Source: Desulfofalx alkaliphila DSM 12257 (GTDB taxonomy: Bacteria; Bacillota; Desulfotomaculia; Desulfotomaculales; Desulfohalotomaculaceae). Taken from it: 64,000 nt of DNA. The translations under genes and the position numbers were made by a program. Shown in pieces: positions 37,524 through 47,430 of this stretch. Under the pieces are notes generated by a model. That model was not told the origin of the DNA. It made no database searches and saw nothing but the letters and a program-made list of their open reading frames with translations. Where the stretch lies: the NCBI RefSeq assembly GCF_000711975.1, contig NZ_JONT01000013.1:26972-90971 (forward strand), given 5' to 3'. The number at the start of each line of letters is the position of its first letter. Within the stretch, counting starts at the first letter, position 1.

Positions 37524-40271
37524 ATGGCTGGTAGATGGTATAAGATGACGGGGCAGGAGGTGGTGGATAAGCTTGATTCAGACCTTGAAAAGGGCCTGGA
37601 TGGGCATGAAAGTAAAGCTCGCCAAAGGCATTTTGGTATTAACCAATTGGCCGCTAATAAAAAAACACCGGCTTGGTTGATGTTTTTAGACCAATTTAAA
37701 GATTTTATGGTCTTGGTGCTTATTGCTGCAACCATTGTCAGCGGCTTTTTACAAGAGTGGGCAGATGCAATTACAATAATGATCATTGTAATATTAAACG
37801 CCGTATTTGGCTTTGTGCAGGAATTTAGGGCCGAAAAGTCCCTGGAAGCATTAAAACAAATGGCCGCCCCTGAAGCCAAAGTAATTAGAGGTGGCAGAGA
37901 AATAAAAATTCCGGCGGTGGACTTAGTGCCCGGTGACATTGTTATCCTGGAAGCAGGGGACAAGGTACCGGCAGACCTGAGGTTACTTGAAACCATAAAT
38001 TTAAACATAGAAGAGTCGGCTTTAACCGGTGAATCAATACCTGTAAAAAAACAATCGGAAAAAATTGAAGCATCGGGCAACATCAACCTGGGGGATACAG
38101 TAAATATGGCTTACATGGGTACCACTGTCACCAGGGGAAGGGCCAAAGGGATTGTTGTGGCCACAGGCATGGCTACGGAAATGGGACATATTGCAGGAAT
38201 GATACAGGGGATCACCCAGGAACAAACACCCTTACAGCGCCGCCTGGCCCAAATGGGAAAGGTGCTTGTAGCCTTTTGTTTATTGGTTTGTGCCTTGGTG
38301 GTGGTACTGGGTGTGCTGCGCGGCGAACCGGCTTACAATATGTTTTTGGTGGGCGTAAGCCTGGCAGTGGCTGCCATACCGGAAGGGCTGCCGGCCATTG
38401 TCACCATTTCCCTGGCCATTGGTGTGCAGCGCATGATTAAGCGCAATGCAATTGTAAGGCGACTGCCTGCGGTGGAGACCCTTGGCTGCGCCACTGTAAT
38501 TTGCTCCGATAAAACCGGTACATTAACACAAAACAAAATGACAGTGCGGCGCCTCATCACCATGGGCAGTGATGTGGATGTGAGCGGTGAGGGATATGAT
38601 ACAAAGGGCGATTTCATTTTTAACAAGGGCAGCGAGCAGAAAGAATTTCATCTTTTATTAAAAACCGCAGCCCTTTGCAACAACTCATCCTTGGTAAAGG
38701 GCGACATAAGCATTGGCGGACTGCTGCGCCGGCTGACTAAAAAGCAAGGGGAATGGAGTATAAACGGTGATCCCACCGAAGGCGCCCTCTTGGTATTGGC
38801 AGCAAAGGCAGGTTTATGGCGGCAAAATCTGGAGCAGAAGGAAGAAAGGCTTGTAGAACTGCCCTTTGATTCAGACCGTAAACGCATGACGGTGGTCTAC
38901 AGTGACAAAAAGGGAAGGCGCACAGCATATATGAAAGGTGCCCCCGATGTGGTGTTAGGGTTATGCAGTCACTACTATGAAATGGGAGAACTGCGCCCCC
39001 TTACCGCCCTTGCCCGTGAGAATATATTGAGGCAAAATGCAGTGATGGCAGATGATGCAATGCGGGTCCTTGCCATGGCGGTGCGGGAACTGCCTGCCGG
39101 CATAAAGGACTTAAGTGAAGACAAGGTGGAGCAGCAGTTTGTATTTGTGGGCTTGGCCGGAATGATTGACCCACCCCGCCCTGAAGCTGTGCAAGCGGTA
39201 TATACCTGTAAAAGGGCCGGGATTAAAACAGTGATGATCACCGGCGACCATCAACTTACAGCCAGGGCCATTGGTGCCGAATTGGGAATACTGAGATCTA
39301 ATACAGAGGTGCTCACCGGTGCCCAGTTGGACAGTATGGATGACAAAACCCTGCATAGGCAGGTGGAAAAAATATCCGTTTATGCTCGCGTTTCCCCAAA
39401 ACATAAATTGCGCATTGTTAAGGCCTTGAAGAATAAGGGACATGTGGTGGCCATGACGGGAGATGGGGTAAATGATGCCCCGGCTGTAAAAGAGGCCGAT
39501 ATCGGTATAGCCATGGGAAAAACCGGCACCGACGTCACCAAGGAAGCTTCTTCCATGGTGCTGGCCGATGATAACTTTAAGACCATTGTCGCTGCGGTGG
39601 AAGAAGGCAGGGGCATCTATGACAACACTAGAAAATTTATCCGCTATCTTCTTTCCTGTAACGTGGGTGAAGTGCTGGTTATGTTTCTGGCTGTGCTGGC
39701 CGGAATGCCCTTACCACTGGTGGCCATACAAATTCTCTGGATGAACTTGGTCACCGACGGACTGCCGGCCATGGCCTTAGGGGTTGACAATGTAGACAAG
39801 GATATTATGAACAGACCTCCCAGACATCCCCAAGAAAGTGTTTTTGCCCACCGCTTAGGTTGGCGCATTATAAGGGCCGGTGTGGTAATTGCTTTGGGCA
39901 CACTGGCTGCCTTTTGGATTGGGTTAAACTGGAGCGGTGGAGATGAAAACCTGGCAAGAACCATGGCCTTTAATACCTTGGTGTTTTACCAGCTCTTTTA
40001 TGTCTTTGTGTGTCGGTCAGAACACCGTTCGGTGATTGATATCGGGCTATTTAGCAACCCATACCTGTTAATGGCGGTATCAACATCTGCTTTACTGCAA
40101 TTAATGGTGGTCTATGTTCCCTTCTTCCAGCCCATATTTAAAACGGTACCCTTAGAACTGACACACTGGATGGTTGTACTGATAATCAGCTTTACGCCAC
40201 CCTTTGTGGCAACCATTGGCAAATACCTAAAACCAAGACTTGCAAGACATCTTTCATATGTGCGGGTCTAA
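37524..40271 (+). CDS. P-type cation ATPase, calcium-transporting (P2A) type
   Basis: A 915-residue membrane pump with the full P-type layout: N-terminal cation ATPase domain, TGES actuator motif (near residue 178), AAIPEGLPAIV in transmembrane segment 4, phosphorylation site CSDKTGTLTQNKM, nucleotide domain with KGAPD, and hinge TGDGVNDAP. Ten transmembrane segments are expected. The PEGLP motif and NLVTDGLPA segment fit bacterial calcium ATPases of the PacL/YloB type. In Bacillus YloB is expressed in sporulation. AGAAGAGGTGA precedes the ATG. No neighbour points to a regulator. Confidence 0.9.
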   Translation: MAGRWYKMTGQEVVDKLDSDLEKGLDGHESKARQRHFGINQLAANKKTPAWLMFLDQFKDFMVLVLIAATIVSGFLQEWADAITIMIIVILNAVFGFVQEFRAEKSLEALKQMAAPEAKVIRGGREIKIPAVDLVPGDIVILEAGDKVPADLRLLETINLNIEESALTGESIPVKKQSEKIEASGNINLGDTVNMAYMGTTVTRGRAKGIVVATGMATEMGHIAGMIQGITQEQTPLQRRLAQMGKVLVAFCLLVCALVVVLGVLRGEPAYNMFLVGVSLAVAAIPEGLPAIVTISLAIGVQRMIKRNAIVRRLPAVETLGCATVICSDKTGTLTQNKMTVRRLITMGSDVDVSGEGYDTKGDFIFNKGSEQKEFHLLLKTAALCNNSSLVKGDISIGGLLRRLTKKQGEWSINGDPTEGALLVLAAKAGLWRQNLEQKEERLVELPFDSDRKRMTVVYSDKKGRRTAYMKGAPDVVLGLCSHYYEMGELRPLTALARENILRQNAVMADDAMRVLAMAVRELPAGIKDLSEDKVEQQFVFVGLAGMIDPPRPEAVQAVYTCKRAGIKTVMITGDHQLTARAIGAELGILRSNTEVLTGAQLDSMDDKTLHRQVEKISVYARVSPKHKLRIVKALKNKGHVVAMTGDGVNDAPAVKEADIGIAMGKTGTDVTKEASSMVLADDNFKTIVAAVEEGRGIYDNTRKFIRYLLSCNVGEVLVMFLAVLAGMPLPLVAIQILWMNLVTDGLPAMALGVDNVDKDIMNRPPRHPQESVFAHRLGWRIIRAGVVIALGTLAAFWIGLNWSGGDENLARTMAFNTLVFYQLFYVFVCRSEHRSVIDIGLFSNPYLLMAVSTSALLQLMVVYVPFFQPIFKTVPLELTHWMVVLIISFTPPFVATIGKYLKPRLARHLSYVRV

Positions 40272-40317
40272 AGAAAACAAGCCCCTTTGCTTTCTGCCGC
40301 AAGGGGCTTGTTTTCTT
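40271..40317 (+). terminator. Terminator after the P-type ATPase gene
   Basis: A perfect 17-bp stem with a 13-base loop; its right arm itself ends TTGTTTTCTT. The left arm begins at the last base of the stop codon. Confidence 0.9.
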
Positions 40318-40452
40318 GTACCCACCGCTACCACCGGTCAGTATAGGCATGGTAGGCCAAGTATACATAATACTTAGGTTAGTTTGGTTGATTTTGTACA
40401 GGGTTATGCACAATAATGTTTAGAGGATAAATAGCTGTGTAATCCCATTTAA

Positions 40453-40481
40453 TTGAAACTTGTACAGTATATTGTTATAAT
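40453..40481 (+). promoter_or_regulatory. Sigma-A-type promoter for the aminotransferase gene
   Basis: TTGAAA (40453-40458), a 17-base spacer and a perfect TATAAT (40476-40481), 52 bases before the start codon. Confidence 0.78.
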
Positions 40482-40533
40482 AAGTCGAAAAAACAATAAG
40501 ATAAAACATAGAAAAAGATAGGGGAGAAAGAAC

Positions 40534-41736
40534 ATGAAACTTGCAGAACGGGCACTAAAAATCAGTCCCAGTCCCACCCTTGCAATTGACTCCAAGGCAA
40601 AACAAATGAAGGCCGATGGCATTAAAGTATTTAACTTTGGTGTAGGTGAACCGGATTTTGATACACCTAAGCATATTAAAGAAGCTGCCATCGAAGCCAT
40701 AAATGCCGGCATGACTAAATATACTCCGGCAGCTGGCACACCCCAGTTAAAGCAAGCTATCATCGACAAATTTAAAAGGGAAAACGGCTTAGATTATCAG
40801 CCCGCACAAATAGTTGTGTCTTCCGGTGCAAAGCATTCCCTTTACAATGCTTTTCAGGTGCTGGTGGAAGAGGGCGACGAGGTAATACTGCCTGCTCCCT
40901 TTTGGGTAAGTCACCTGGAACAAATAAAAATTCCCGGTGCTAAACCGGTAATTGTGATGACAAAGGAAGAAAACGGCTTTAAACTGACACCTGAACAGCT
41001 GAAGGAAGCCATTACCCCAAAAACAAAGGCTTTACTGTTAAACAGCCCCAGCAATCCCACAGGGTGTGTATATACTAAAGAAGAACTACAGTCCCTGGCT
41101 GAAGTTCTATTAGAACATAAAGATATTACCATTATTTCCGACGAGATTTATGAAAAACTGGTTTACGATAATTTGGAACACCATAGTATTGCCGGTATAA
41201 GCCCGGAATTAAAGGAACGCACTGTGGTTATCAACGGCGTATCAAAGGCTTATTCAATGACCGGGTGGCGAATTGGTTATGCGGCTGCACCGTTGGAAAT
41301 TGCTAAGGCCATGGCTAATTTGCAAAGCCATGCCACAAGTAACCCCACCTCCATTGCACAGGCAGCCAGTGTAGCAGCCCTAAGCGGCTCTCAACAACCG
41401 GTGGAAGAAATGAAGGTGGAGTTTATTAAACGGCGTGATTACATGTTAGAAAGGCTACTTGCCATTCCCGGTATCAGTTGTGCAAAGCCTAACGGAGCCT
41501 TTTACCTTTTCCCAAATGTAAGTCAGTATTTTGGCAAGGGCTACAAGGGAAAGCTAATTCAAAGCGGCACCGATTTAGCTGCAATACTGCTGGATGAAAT
41601 ACAGGTTGCCGTGGTGCCGGGTATTGCCTTTGGCAACGACGATTTTTTGAGATTTTCTTATGCAACGGATATGAATACCATAAGGGAAGCCTTAGACCGT
41701 ATAGAGAAATTATTAGCTGATATTAGAAACTCATAA
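40534..41736 (+). CDS. Pyridoxal phosphate-dependent aspartate-type aminotransferase
   Basis: A 400-residue class I aminotransferase of the AspB/AAT subgroup Ib. The PLP lysine is in NGVSKAYSMTGWRIGY, with the conserved Asn in NSPSNPTG and Asp-x-x-Tyr in ISDEIYEKL. It probably makes aspartate from oxaloacetate, and so would feed the pyrimidine pathway encoded upstream, but related enzymes act on other amino acids. GGGGAG precedes the ATG. The gene has its own promoter and hairpin. Confidence 0.9.
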   Translation: MKLAERALKISPSPTLAIDSKAKQMKADGIKVFNFGVGEPDFDTPKHIKEAAIEAINAGMTKYTPAAGTPQLKQAIIDKFKRENGLDYQPAQIVVSSGAKHSLYNAFQVLVEEGDEVILPAPFWVSHLEQIKIPGAKPVIVMTKEENGFKLTPEQLKEAITPKTKALLLNSPSNPTGCVYTKEELQSLAEVLLEHKDITIISDEIYEKLVYDNLEHHSIAGISPELKERTVVINGVSKAYSMTGWRIGYAAAPLEIAKAMANLQSHATSNPTSIAQAASVAALSGSQQPVEEMKVEFIKRRDYMLERLLAIPGISCAKPNGAFYLFPNVSQYFGKGYKGKLIQSGTDLAAILLDEIQVAVVPGIAFGNDDFLRFSYATDMNTIREALDRIEKLLADIRNS

Positions 41737-41747
41737 CACTAGCCATG

Positions 41748-41769
41748 CCCTTTCCTTAACCGGAAAGGG
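41748..41769 (+). terminator. Hairpin after the aminotransferase gene
   Basis: A perfect 8-bp stem CCCTTTCC / GGAAAGGG with a six-base loop; the following tract (TTATTG) is only partly T-rich. Confidence 0.6.
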
Positions 41770-41934
41770 TTATTGTGTTTATGGTATTTTTTCATTATAT
41801 TTTGTAGCGGGTACGAAAAAAATATCTTTCTTACATAGTATAATAAAGGAATTTAGCAATTGAGGTAGAAAAATAAATTTAAAGAAAAATAGTCAATAAT
41901 AATAAATAAGTATAGCATATCAGGTGGTGAAATA

Positions 41935-42813
41935 TTGCTTAAGAGCATGACCGGTTACGGCCGCGGTGAGGCCGAGGCCTGTGGACTTAAATTTTCAGTG
42001 GAGCTAAAATCTGTAAATCACCGTTTCTGTGAAGTGGTGGTGCGAACGCCTAGGGTAATGTCGCCATTGGAAGATCGTATTCGCAGAACCGTTCAAAATG
42101 GCCTTAGTCGAGGGCGGGTAGATGTTTTCGTTTCGATGGAAGAGACTGAACAAAAGGTACAACAGGTAAAAGTTGACAAAGCCTTGGCCGTGGCGTATTA
42201 TAAAGCAATGGAGGAATTGCGCCATTTACTGCCAATAGGCGGTGAAATCGAGCTAAAAGACCTATATAGCCAGCCAAATATCTTTATTTTGGAAGAAGCC
42301 GAGGAAAACCTAGAGGAATGGTGGCCTGCTGTTGAAAATGCAGTGACTGATGCCTTGAACCAACTGGTTCAAATGCGCCTTAATGAAGGTTCGCGGCTGG
42401 CAGAGGATATCAGCAAGCGGGCGGAGGCTATTGGCAAATTAAATGAGGAGATTCGCCGGCGTGCACCCCTTGTTGTTGAGGAGTACCGCCAGCGGTTGAA
42501 CCAGCGTTTAGCCCAGTGGAGAGCAGACGGAATGCTGGATGAAAATCGAATGGCGGCAGAGGTGGCCGTTTTTGCTGAAAGGGCCAATATTACAGAAGAG
42601 ACGGTGCGCTTAAAAAGTCACCTCTCCCAAATGATGGAATGCCTAAGGGCAGACCAGCCTGTGGGGAGAAAGCTAGATTTTTTAGTGCAGGAAATGAATA
42701 GGGAGATCAACACCATCGGCTCAAAGGCCAATGATTTACAAATTACCAATGCTGTATTGAGTGCCAAAAGCGAGTTGGAAAAAATTCGTGAACAAGTGCA
42801 AAATATTGAGTAA
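41935..42813 (+). CDS. YicC family endoribonuclease
   Basis: A 292-residue YicC/YloC family protein, recognised by SMTGYGRGE at the start, the LKSVNHRF block and the C-terminal FLVQEMNREINTIGSKAND segment. E. coli YicC has been shown to be an endoribonuclease. The TTG start is seven bases after AGGTGG. It begins the yicC-remA-gmk-rpoZ-coaBC-priA-def-fmt block, an order conserved in Firmicutes, where the Bacillus members are yloC, remA, gmk, yloH, coaBC, priA, def and fmt. Confidence 0.92.
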   Translation: MLKSMTGYGRGEAEACGLKFSVELKSVNHRFCEVVVRTPRVMSPLEDRIRRTVQNGLSRGRVDVFVSMEETEQKVQQVKVDKALAVAYYKAMEELRHLLPIGGEIELKDLYSQPNIFILEEAEENLEEWWPAVENAVTDALNQLVQMRLNEGSRLAEDISKRAEAIGKLNEEIRRRAPLVVEEYRQRLNQRLAQWRADGMLDENRMAAEVAVFAERANITEETVRLKSHLSQMMECLRADQPVGRKLDFLVQEMNREINTIGSKANDLQITNAVLSAKSELEKIREQVQNIE

Positions 42814-42837
42814 TAAGGGTAATATAGGGGGTAAATT

Positions 42838-43110
42838 ATGGATATTAAATTAATTAACATTGGTTTTGGTAATATTGTATCTGCAAACCGGATTATTGCC
42901 ATCGTCAGTCCTGAATCAGCACCAATTAAGCGCATAATTACTGAGGCAAGGGAACGCGGCATGCTTGTGGATGCTACATACGGTAGGCGTACAAGGGCGG
43001 TAATTATAGTGGACAGCGATCATGTAATATTGTCTGCCGTGCAACCTGAAACGGTAGCTAACCGCCTGGTAAGCAAGGATTCCGGCAATCAGGAAGAGAT
43101 AATCGAATAA
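42838..43110 (+). CDS. remA: RemA/DUF370 family DNA-binding regulator
   Basis: A 90-residue DUF370 protein homologous to Bacillus RemA, which binds DNA as an oligomer and activates biofilm matrix genes. The start [12 protein letters not shown], the SPESAPIKR motif and [13 protein letters not shown] are diagnostic. AGGGGGT precedes the ATG. It ends two bases before gmk, as in Bacillus. Confidence 0.94.
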   Translation: MDIKLINIGFGNIVSANRIIAIVSPESAPIKRIITEARERGMLVDATYGRRTRAVIIVDSDHVILSAVQPETVANRLVSKDSGNQEEIIE

Positions 43111-43112
43111 TT

Positions 43113-43742
43113 ATGGATAGGGAAGGTTTGCTGCTGGTACTTTCAGGACCTTCGGGGGCAGGCAAAGGAACAATATGCCAACAATTAATCAAAAAGGAAA
43201 GCTCAATATCCCTTTCCGTATCGGTAACTACACGTTCCCCCAGGTTGGGAGAGGAGCACGGTAAAAATTATTTTTTTATTAATGAAGAGCAATTTAAACA
43301 GATGATAGAAGGGGATCAGCTTCTGGAGTGGGCACAGGTTTATGGTAATTTTTACGGCACTCCCCGGGATTGGGTTGAGAAAAAACTACAAGCCGGGGAA
43401 GATGTACTGCTTGAAATAGATATACAGGGTGCTCTGCAAATTAAAGAGAAGTTTCCTCAATGTATACTTGTATTTGTTATTCCGCCATCGATAAATGAAT
43501 TACAGGCACGGCTAATTAAGCGGGGTACTGATTGTAATGATGTAATTAAAAAGAGATTGCAGTGTGTTGAAGGAGAATTGCAAAAGGTGCCACAATATGA
43601 CTATATTGTGGTTAATGATTGTTTAGATACAGCAATTGATCAAGTCAGATCAATTATTGTGGCAGAAAAATGCAGATCCAAGCGTTTTGATATACAAAAA
43701 TACTTACAAGTGGAGGGGCAGCATGAATCGTATCTCACTTGA
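43113..43742 (+). CDS. gmk: Guanylate kinase
   Basis: Phosphorylates GMP to GDP with ATP. The 209-residue protein has the P-loop SGPSGAGKGT (residues 11-20), the GMP-binding SVSVTTRSPR block and GKNYFF. A GGAAGAG site lies inside the end of remA. Its stop overlaps the rpoZ start by 20 bases. Confidence 0.95.
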   Translation: MDREGLLLVLSGPSGAGKGTICQQLIKKESSISLSVSVTTRSPRLGEEHGKNYFFINEEQFKQMIEGDQLLEWAQVYGNFYGTPRDWVEKKLQAGEDVLLEIDIQGALQIKEKFPQCILVFVIPPSINELQARLIKRGTDCNDVIKKRLQCVEGELQKVPQYDYIVVNDCLDTAIDQVRSIIVAEKCRSKRFDIQKYLQVEGQHESYLT

Positions 43743-43941
43743 TGAATTATTGAAAAAATCCGACAGTCGCTATAGTTTAGTGGTGGCTGCGGCTAAAAGG
43801 GCCAGGGAATTGACCGTTGCCAACACGGAGAATGAGCAGGGGAATAAAGAAATTACCGATAAAGCAGTCAGTATCGCCCTGGAAGAAATCATAAAAGGTA
43901 AAATAAAGATAGTATCATCAAGGAAGAAAAATATTTCGTAG
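43723..43941 (+). CDS. rpoZ: DNA-directed RNA polymerase omega subunit
   Basis: A 72-residue omega subunit, which helps assemble RNA polymerase. ISLDELLKKSDSRYSLV and the VVAAAKRARELT block are typical, and a KAVSIALEEI segment follows. The ATG at 43723 follows GTGGAGGGG and lies inside the end of gmk; an in-frame ATG further upstream within gmk would add 29 residues not found in the family. Confidence 0.93.
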   Translation: MNRISLDELLKKSDSRYSLVVAAAKRARELTVANTENEQGNKEITDKAVSIALEEIIKGKIKIVSSRKKNIS

Positions 43942-43955
43942 ATGGGGGTTAGAAT

Positions 43956-45158
43956 GTGCTGACCGGCAGAATAATTACAGTGGGTATAGCCGGGGGAATT
44001 GCTGCCTATAAATCAGCGGAGTTGGTCAGTGGTTTGGTTAAAGCCAAGGCTAAGGTACGGGTAATAATGACCGAAGGGGCACAAAATTTTATCCGACCGA
44101 TGACCTTTTCGGCCTTAACCGGCAATGCTGTATTCACCGATATGTTCGCCGATAACCACGGTGGCGTAACACATATTGAATTGGCGCAAAATGCAGATCT
44201 GTTGGTGGTGGCTCCGGCCACCGCCAATATTATTGGCAAGGTGGCAAATGGTATTGCAGATGATATGCTGTCCACCGTAATTTTGGCAGCCAGCTGTGAA
44301 GTGGTATTTTGTCCGGCTATGAATACAGTTATGTACAAGAACCCAGTGGTACAGCAAAACATTAAAAAGCTGCGCCAACTGGGTTATGCCTTTATAGGAC
44401 CCAACAGTGGTCAATTGGCCTGTGGCAGCACCGGACCGGGTCGAATGAGTGAACCCCATGAAATTTTACACCATATAAAGCAAATGTTTACCGCCGGAGA
44501 TTTGGAGGGTGTAAAAATACTGGTATCAGCAGGCCCCACCAGGGAGCCTATAGATCCCGTAAGATATATTTCCAATCGCAGTTCCGGAAAAATGGGTTAC
44601 AGCATAGCCAAAGCGGCAAGGGACCGGGGTGCCAAGGTGGTATTGGTCAGCGGGCCGGTTAATTTACCTCCGCCGGAGGGTGTCACAGTTATTAAGGTTG
44701 AAACCGCCCTTCAAATGCGCCGGGCCATGCTAGAAAATTTTCCTGACAGTGATGTGGTCATTAAGTCTGCTGCGGTGGCAGATTACCGACCCAAATCTGT
44801 CTCTGATAAAAAGATTAAAAAAAGCCATGATCCAATGGTATTGGCGATGGAAAAGAACCCCGACATCCTTGCTGAATTGGGTAGGATGAAGGGTAATCAA
44901 GTACTGGTGGGCTTTGCGGCAGAAACAGGTAAACTGGATGAATATGCCAGGCTAAAGCTGCGGCAAAAAAATTTAGATTTATTGGTGGCAAACGATGTAA
45001 GTGTGCCCGGTGCCGGTTTTGATGTGGACACCAATATAGTGAAAATCTTTAACCGTAATGGAACTGTTATCGACCTGCCAATGATGACCAAAGAAGAGGT
45101 GGCTAAACACATCTTGGATCTTGTGGCTCGTTACCGGAGTGAACAGTCCGGTGAGTAA
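43956..45158 (+). CDS. coaBC: Phosphopantothenoylcysteine decarboxylase/phosphopantothenate-cysteine ligase
   Basis: A bifunctional enzyme of coenzyme A synthesis. The N-terminal flavin decarboxylase (residues 1-180) has GGIAAYKSAEL, the catalytic His in THIELA, and CPAMNTVMY. The C-terminal ligase (about 185-400) has VSAGPTREPIDPVR, SSGKMG and AAVADYRPK. A GTG at 43956 is the start, eight bases after GGGGG; an ATG at 43954 is out of frame. Its stop overlaps the priA start by eight bases. Confidence 0.95.
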   Translation: MLTGRIITVGIAGGIAAYKSAELVSGLVKAKAKVRVIMTEGAQNFIRPMTFSALTGNAVFTDMFADNHGGVTHIELAQNADLLVVAPATANIIGKVANGIADDMLSTVILAASCEVVFCPAMNTVMYKNPVVQQNIKKLRQLGYAFIGPNSGQLACGSTGPGRMSEPHEILHHIKQMFTAGDLEGVKILVSAGPTREPIDPVRYISNRSSGKMGYSIAKAARDRGAKVVLVSGPVNLPPPEGVTVIKVETALQMRRAMLENFPDSDVVIKSAAVADYRPKSVSDKKIKKSHDPMVLAMEKNPDILAELGRMKGNQVLVGFAAETGKLDEYARLKLRQKNLDLLVANDVSVPGAGFDVDTNIVKIFNRNGTVIDLPMMTKEEVAKHILDLVARYRSEQSGE

Positions 45159-47379
45159 AGTTAATGATAATACTAAGTATGCAGAAGTTTATGTGGAGGT
45201 GGCCGGTCGCAATGTTGACAGGCCTTTTCATTACATTGTTCCTTCCCATCTGCAACCCCTAAAGGTGGGCAGTAGGGTAGAGGTAACTTTTGGTTCCCGC
45301 ACTGTTGCGGGTTATGTGGTGGGGTATTCGTCGCCGCCTAAAGGGATAAAGCTTAAGCCAGTGCAAAGGGTGATAGGTGAGGGTTTAACCCCTGAATTAA
45401 TTAAACTGGCCCGGTGGATGTCTCAACGATATATCTGCACCTTTGCAGAAAGTTTACATTGTGTGCTGGGGTCAGGCAGGGAAATTATAAAACTACCCCG
45501 GGGTTTATACACCCCCTTGGCAGAAGATCAATTGGCAAAGGCCAAGCTCACACCTAAACAATATACTGTAATGATCAATGCACTGGCCTATCCGGGTTTA
45601 AATAAAAAACAACTGGCCCATTATTCCGGTGTGTCCACCGCCACCGTAGACACCTTGATAAAGAAAAAAATGCTGCACTGGGCAAGCGCTCCCAGGGCCG
45701 GTGCCGGCTTGCCAAAAACTGACAGCCCCCCTCCTATAATCTTAACCCCTGAACAGCAAAGAGTTGTGGAAGTGGTATCACAAACCTTGAATAATGGAAG
45801 TTACGGGGCCTATTTGCTCCATGGCGTTACCGGCAGCGGAAAAACGGAAGTTTACATGAGAATAATTACCACTGCTTTGGCACAGGGTAAAAATGCCATT
45901 GTATTGATGCCGGAAATATCTCTAACCACCCAGATGGTGTCAATCTTTCGCAGTCGCTTTGGGGGGCAAGTTGCGGTGTTACATAGTCGCTTATCGGCAG
46001 GTGAGCGTTACAGTGAGTGGCTCCGCATAAGACGGGGGGATGCCCGGGTGGTGCTTGGTGCCCGTTCAGCCATTTTTGCTCCCATAGATAATTTGGGAAT
46101 AATAGTAATGGATGAAGAACATGAATCATCGTATAAGCAAGATGAGAACCCAAAGTATCATACCCGGGAGGTGGCCTTGCGGCGGGCAAAGATGGCCCAT
46201 GCAGTAATGTTAATGGGCAGTGCCACCCCTTCCTTGGAAAGTTATTGCCGGGCAGAGCCCCAGGGGCCATATAAACTGTTGCAGTTACCACACCGGGTGG
46301 CCAACCGTACAATGCCGGCGGTGCAGGTGGTGGATATGCGCCAAGAGTTGTATGACGGCTGCGGTGGTTTATTTAGCCGCCCACTGCTGGCCAAAATGGC
46401 AGCAGTGCTGGAGAAAGGGCAGCAGACCGTACTGTTCTTGAACCGTCGGGGCTATGCTACCTTTGTGGTTTGCCGTAAATGTGGTTTGGTTTTAAAATGC
46501 CCCCAATGTGATATATCACTTACTTATCATTTTGACGGTGTCTTGCGTTGCCACTATTGCAACCACAGCAAAGTGAAACCCCAAAACTGCCCCCAGTGTA
46601 AAAGTGACGCCATAGGTTATTTTGGTATTGGCACACAAAAGGTGGAGGAAGAAATTTGCCGCCATTTTCCAGGGGCCAAGGTGCTGCGCATGGATGGCGA
46701 TACCACAGGACGCAAAGGTTCGCACCAAGAAATTATTGATAATTTTAGAGCCGGTCGAGCAGAGGTCTTGGTGGGTACCCAGATGATAGCCAAGGGTTTG
46801 GACCTGCCCGGGGTGACCTTGGTGGGTGTGATCAATGCAGATACCATGTTATACTTGCCTGATTTTCGGGCTGCAGAAAGAACCTTTCAATTGCTAACCC
46901 AGGTGGCCGGAAGGGCAGGCCGCGGTGATTTTCCCGGCCAAACCATTGTGCAAACCTACACCCCCCAACATTACAGCATTGTATCTGCGCAAAAGCACGA
47001 TTATATAGGTTTTTACCACCAAGAAATGAGGTTTCGGCGGGCTTTAAAGTACCCCCCCTTTTATTATTTGGCCCGGATACTGATAAGCGGTGGGGAAGCG
47101 CAAGGGGTAGAAACTGCCGCCAGGGAAATACAGCATTGTTTATACCAAGTGGCCGGTGCAGTGGAACAAGAAGAAAGAAAACCGATAATACTGGGGCCCT
47201 CGCCGGCGGCCCTGTCAATGATTAAAAGACGTTTTCGTTGGCAATTGGTAATCAAGGGTCGGATGCGCAGGGACGTGCGGCTTATAACGGCAAAATCCCT
47301 TAAAATATGGGAGGTTAACAGTGGGCTGAGGAATAAGGTCAATGTGAGTATTGATATAGATCCACAGGTGTTAATATAG
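45151..47379 (+). CDS. priA: Primosomal replication protein N' (PriA helicase)
   Basis: Restarts replication at collapsed forks. The 742-residue protein has an N-terminal DNA-binding domain, Walker A GVTGSGKTE, DEEHESSYK, and the paired zinc sites CRKCGLVLKCPQC and CHYCNHSKVKPQNCPQC, followed by helicase motifs in VGTQMIAKGLDLPGV and QVAGRAGR. The GTG at 45151 is chosen because GGAGTG lies about 10 bases before it; earlier in-frame starts lie in coaBC. The gene lies in its usual place between coaBC and def. Confidence 0.94.
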   Translation: MSKVNDNTKYAEVYVEVAGRNVDRPFHYIVPSHLQPLKVGSRVEVTFGSRTVAGYVVGYSSPPKGIKLKPVQRVIGEGLTPELIKLARWMSQRYICTFAESLHCVLGSGREIIKLPRGLYTPLAEDQLAKAKLTPKQYTVMINALAYPGLNKKQLAHYSGVSTATVDTLIKKKMLHWASAPRAGAGLPKTDSPPPIILTPEQQRVVEVVSQTLNNGSYGAYLLHGVTGSGKTEVYMRIITTALAQGKNAIVLMPEISLTTQMVSIFRSRFGGQVAVLHSRLSAGERYSEWLRIRRGDARVVLGARSAIFAPIDNLGIIVMDEEHESSYKQDENPKYHTREVALRRAKMAHAVMLMGSATPSLESYCRAEPQGPYKLLQLPHRVANRTMPAVQVVDMRQELYDGCGGLFSRPLLAKMAAVLEKGQQTVLFLNRRGYATFVVCRKCGLVLKCPQCDISLTYHFDGVLRCHYCNHSKVKPQNCPQCKSDAIGYFGIGTQKVEEEICRHFPGAKVLRMDGDTTGRKGSHQEIIDNFRAGRAEVLVGTQMIAKGLDLPGVTLVGVINADTMLYLPDFRAAERTFQLLTQVAGRAGRGDFPGQTIVQTYTPQHYSIVSAQKHDYIGFYHQEMRFRRALKYPPFYYLARILISGGEAQGVETAAREIQHCLYQVAGAVEQEERKPIILGPSPAALSMIKRRFRWQLVIKGRMRRDVRLITAKSLKIWEVNSGLRNKVNVSIDIDPQVLI

Positions 47380-47430
47380 TATAATTTGTTATACTGATTT
47401 ATTTTAAGACAAAGGATATGGAGGATAGAA

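Noticed and set aside
41839..41844. TATAAT upstream of yicC
   Set aside because: A perfect -10 hexamer, but no recognisable -35 element lies at the right distance, so it is not listed as a promoter.
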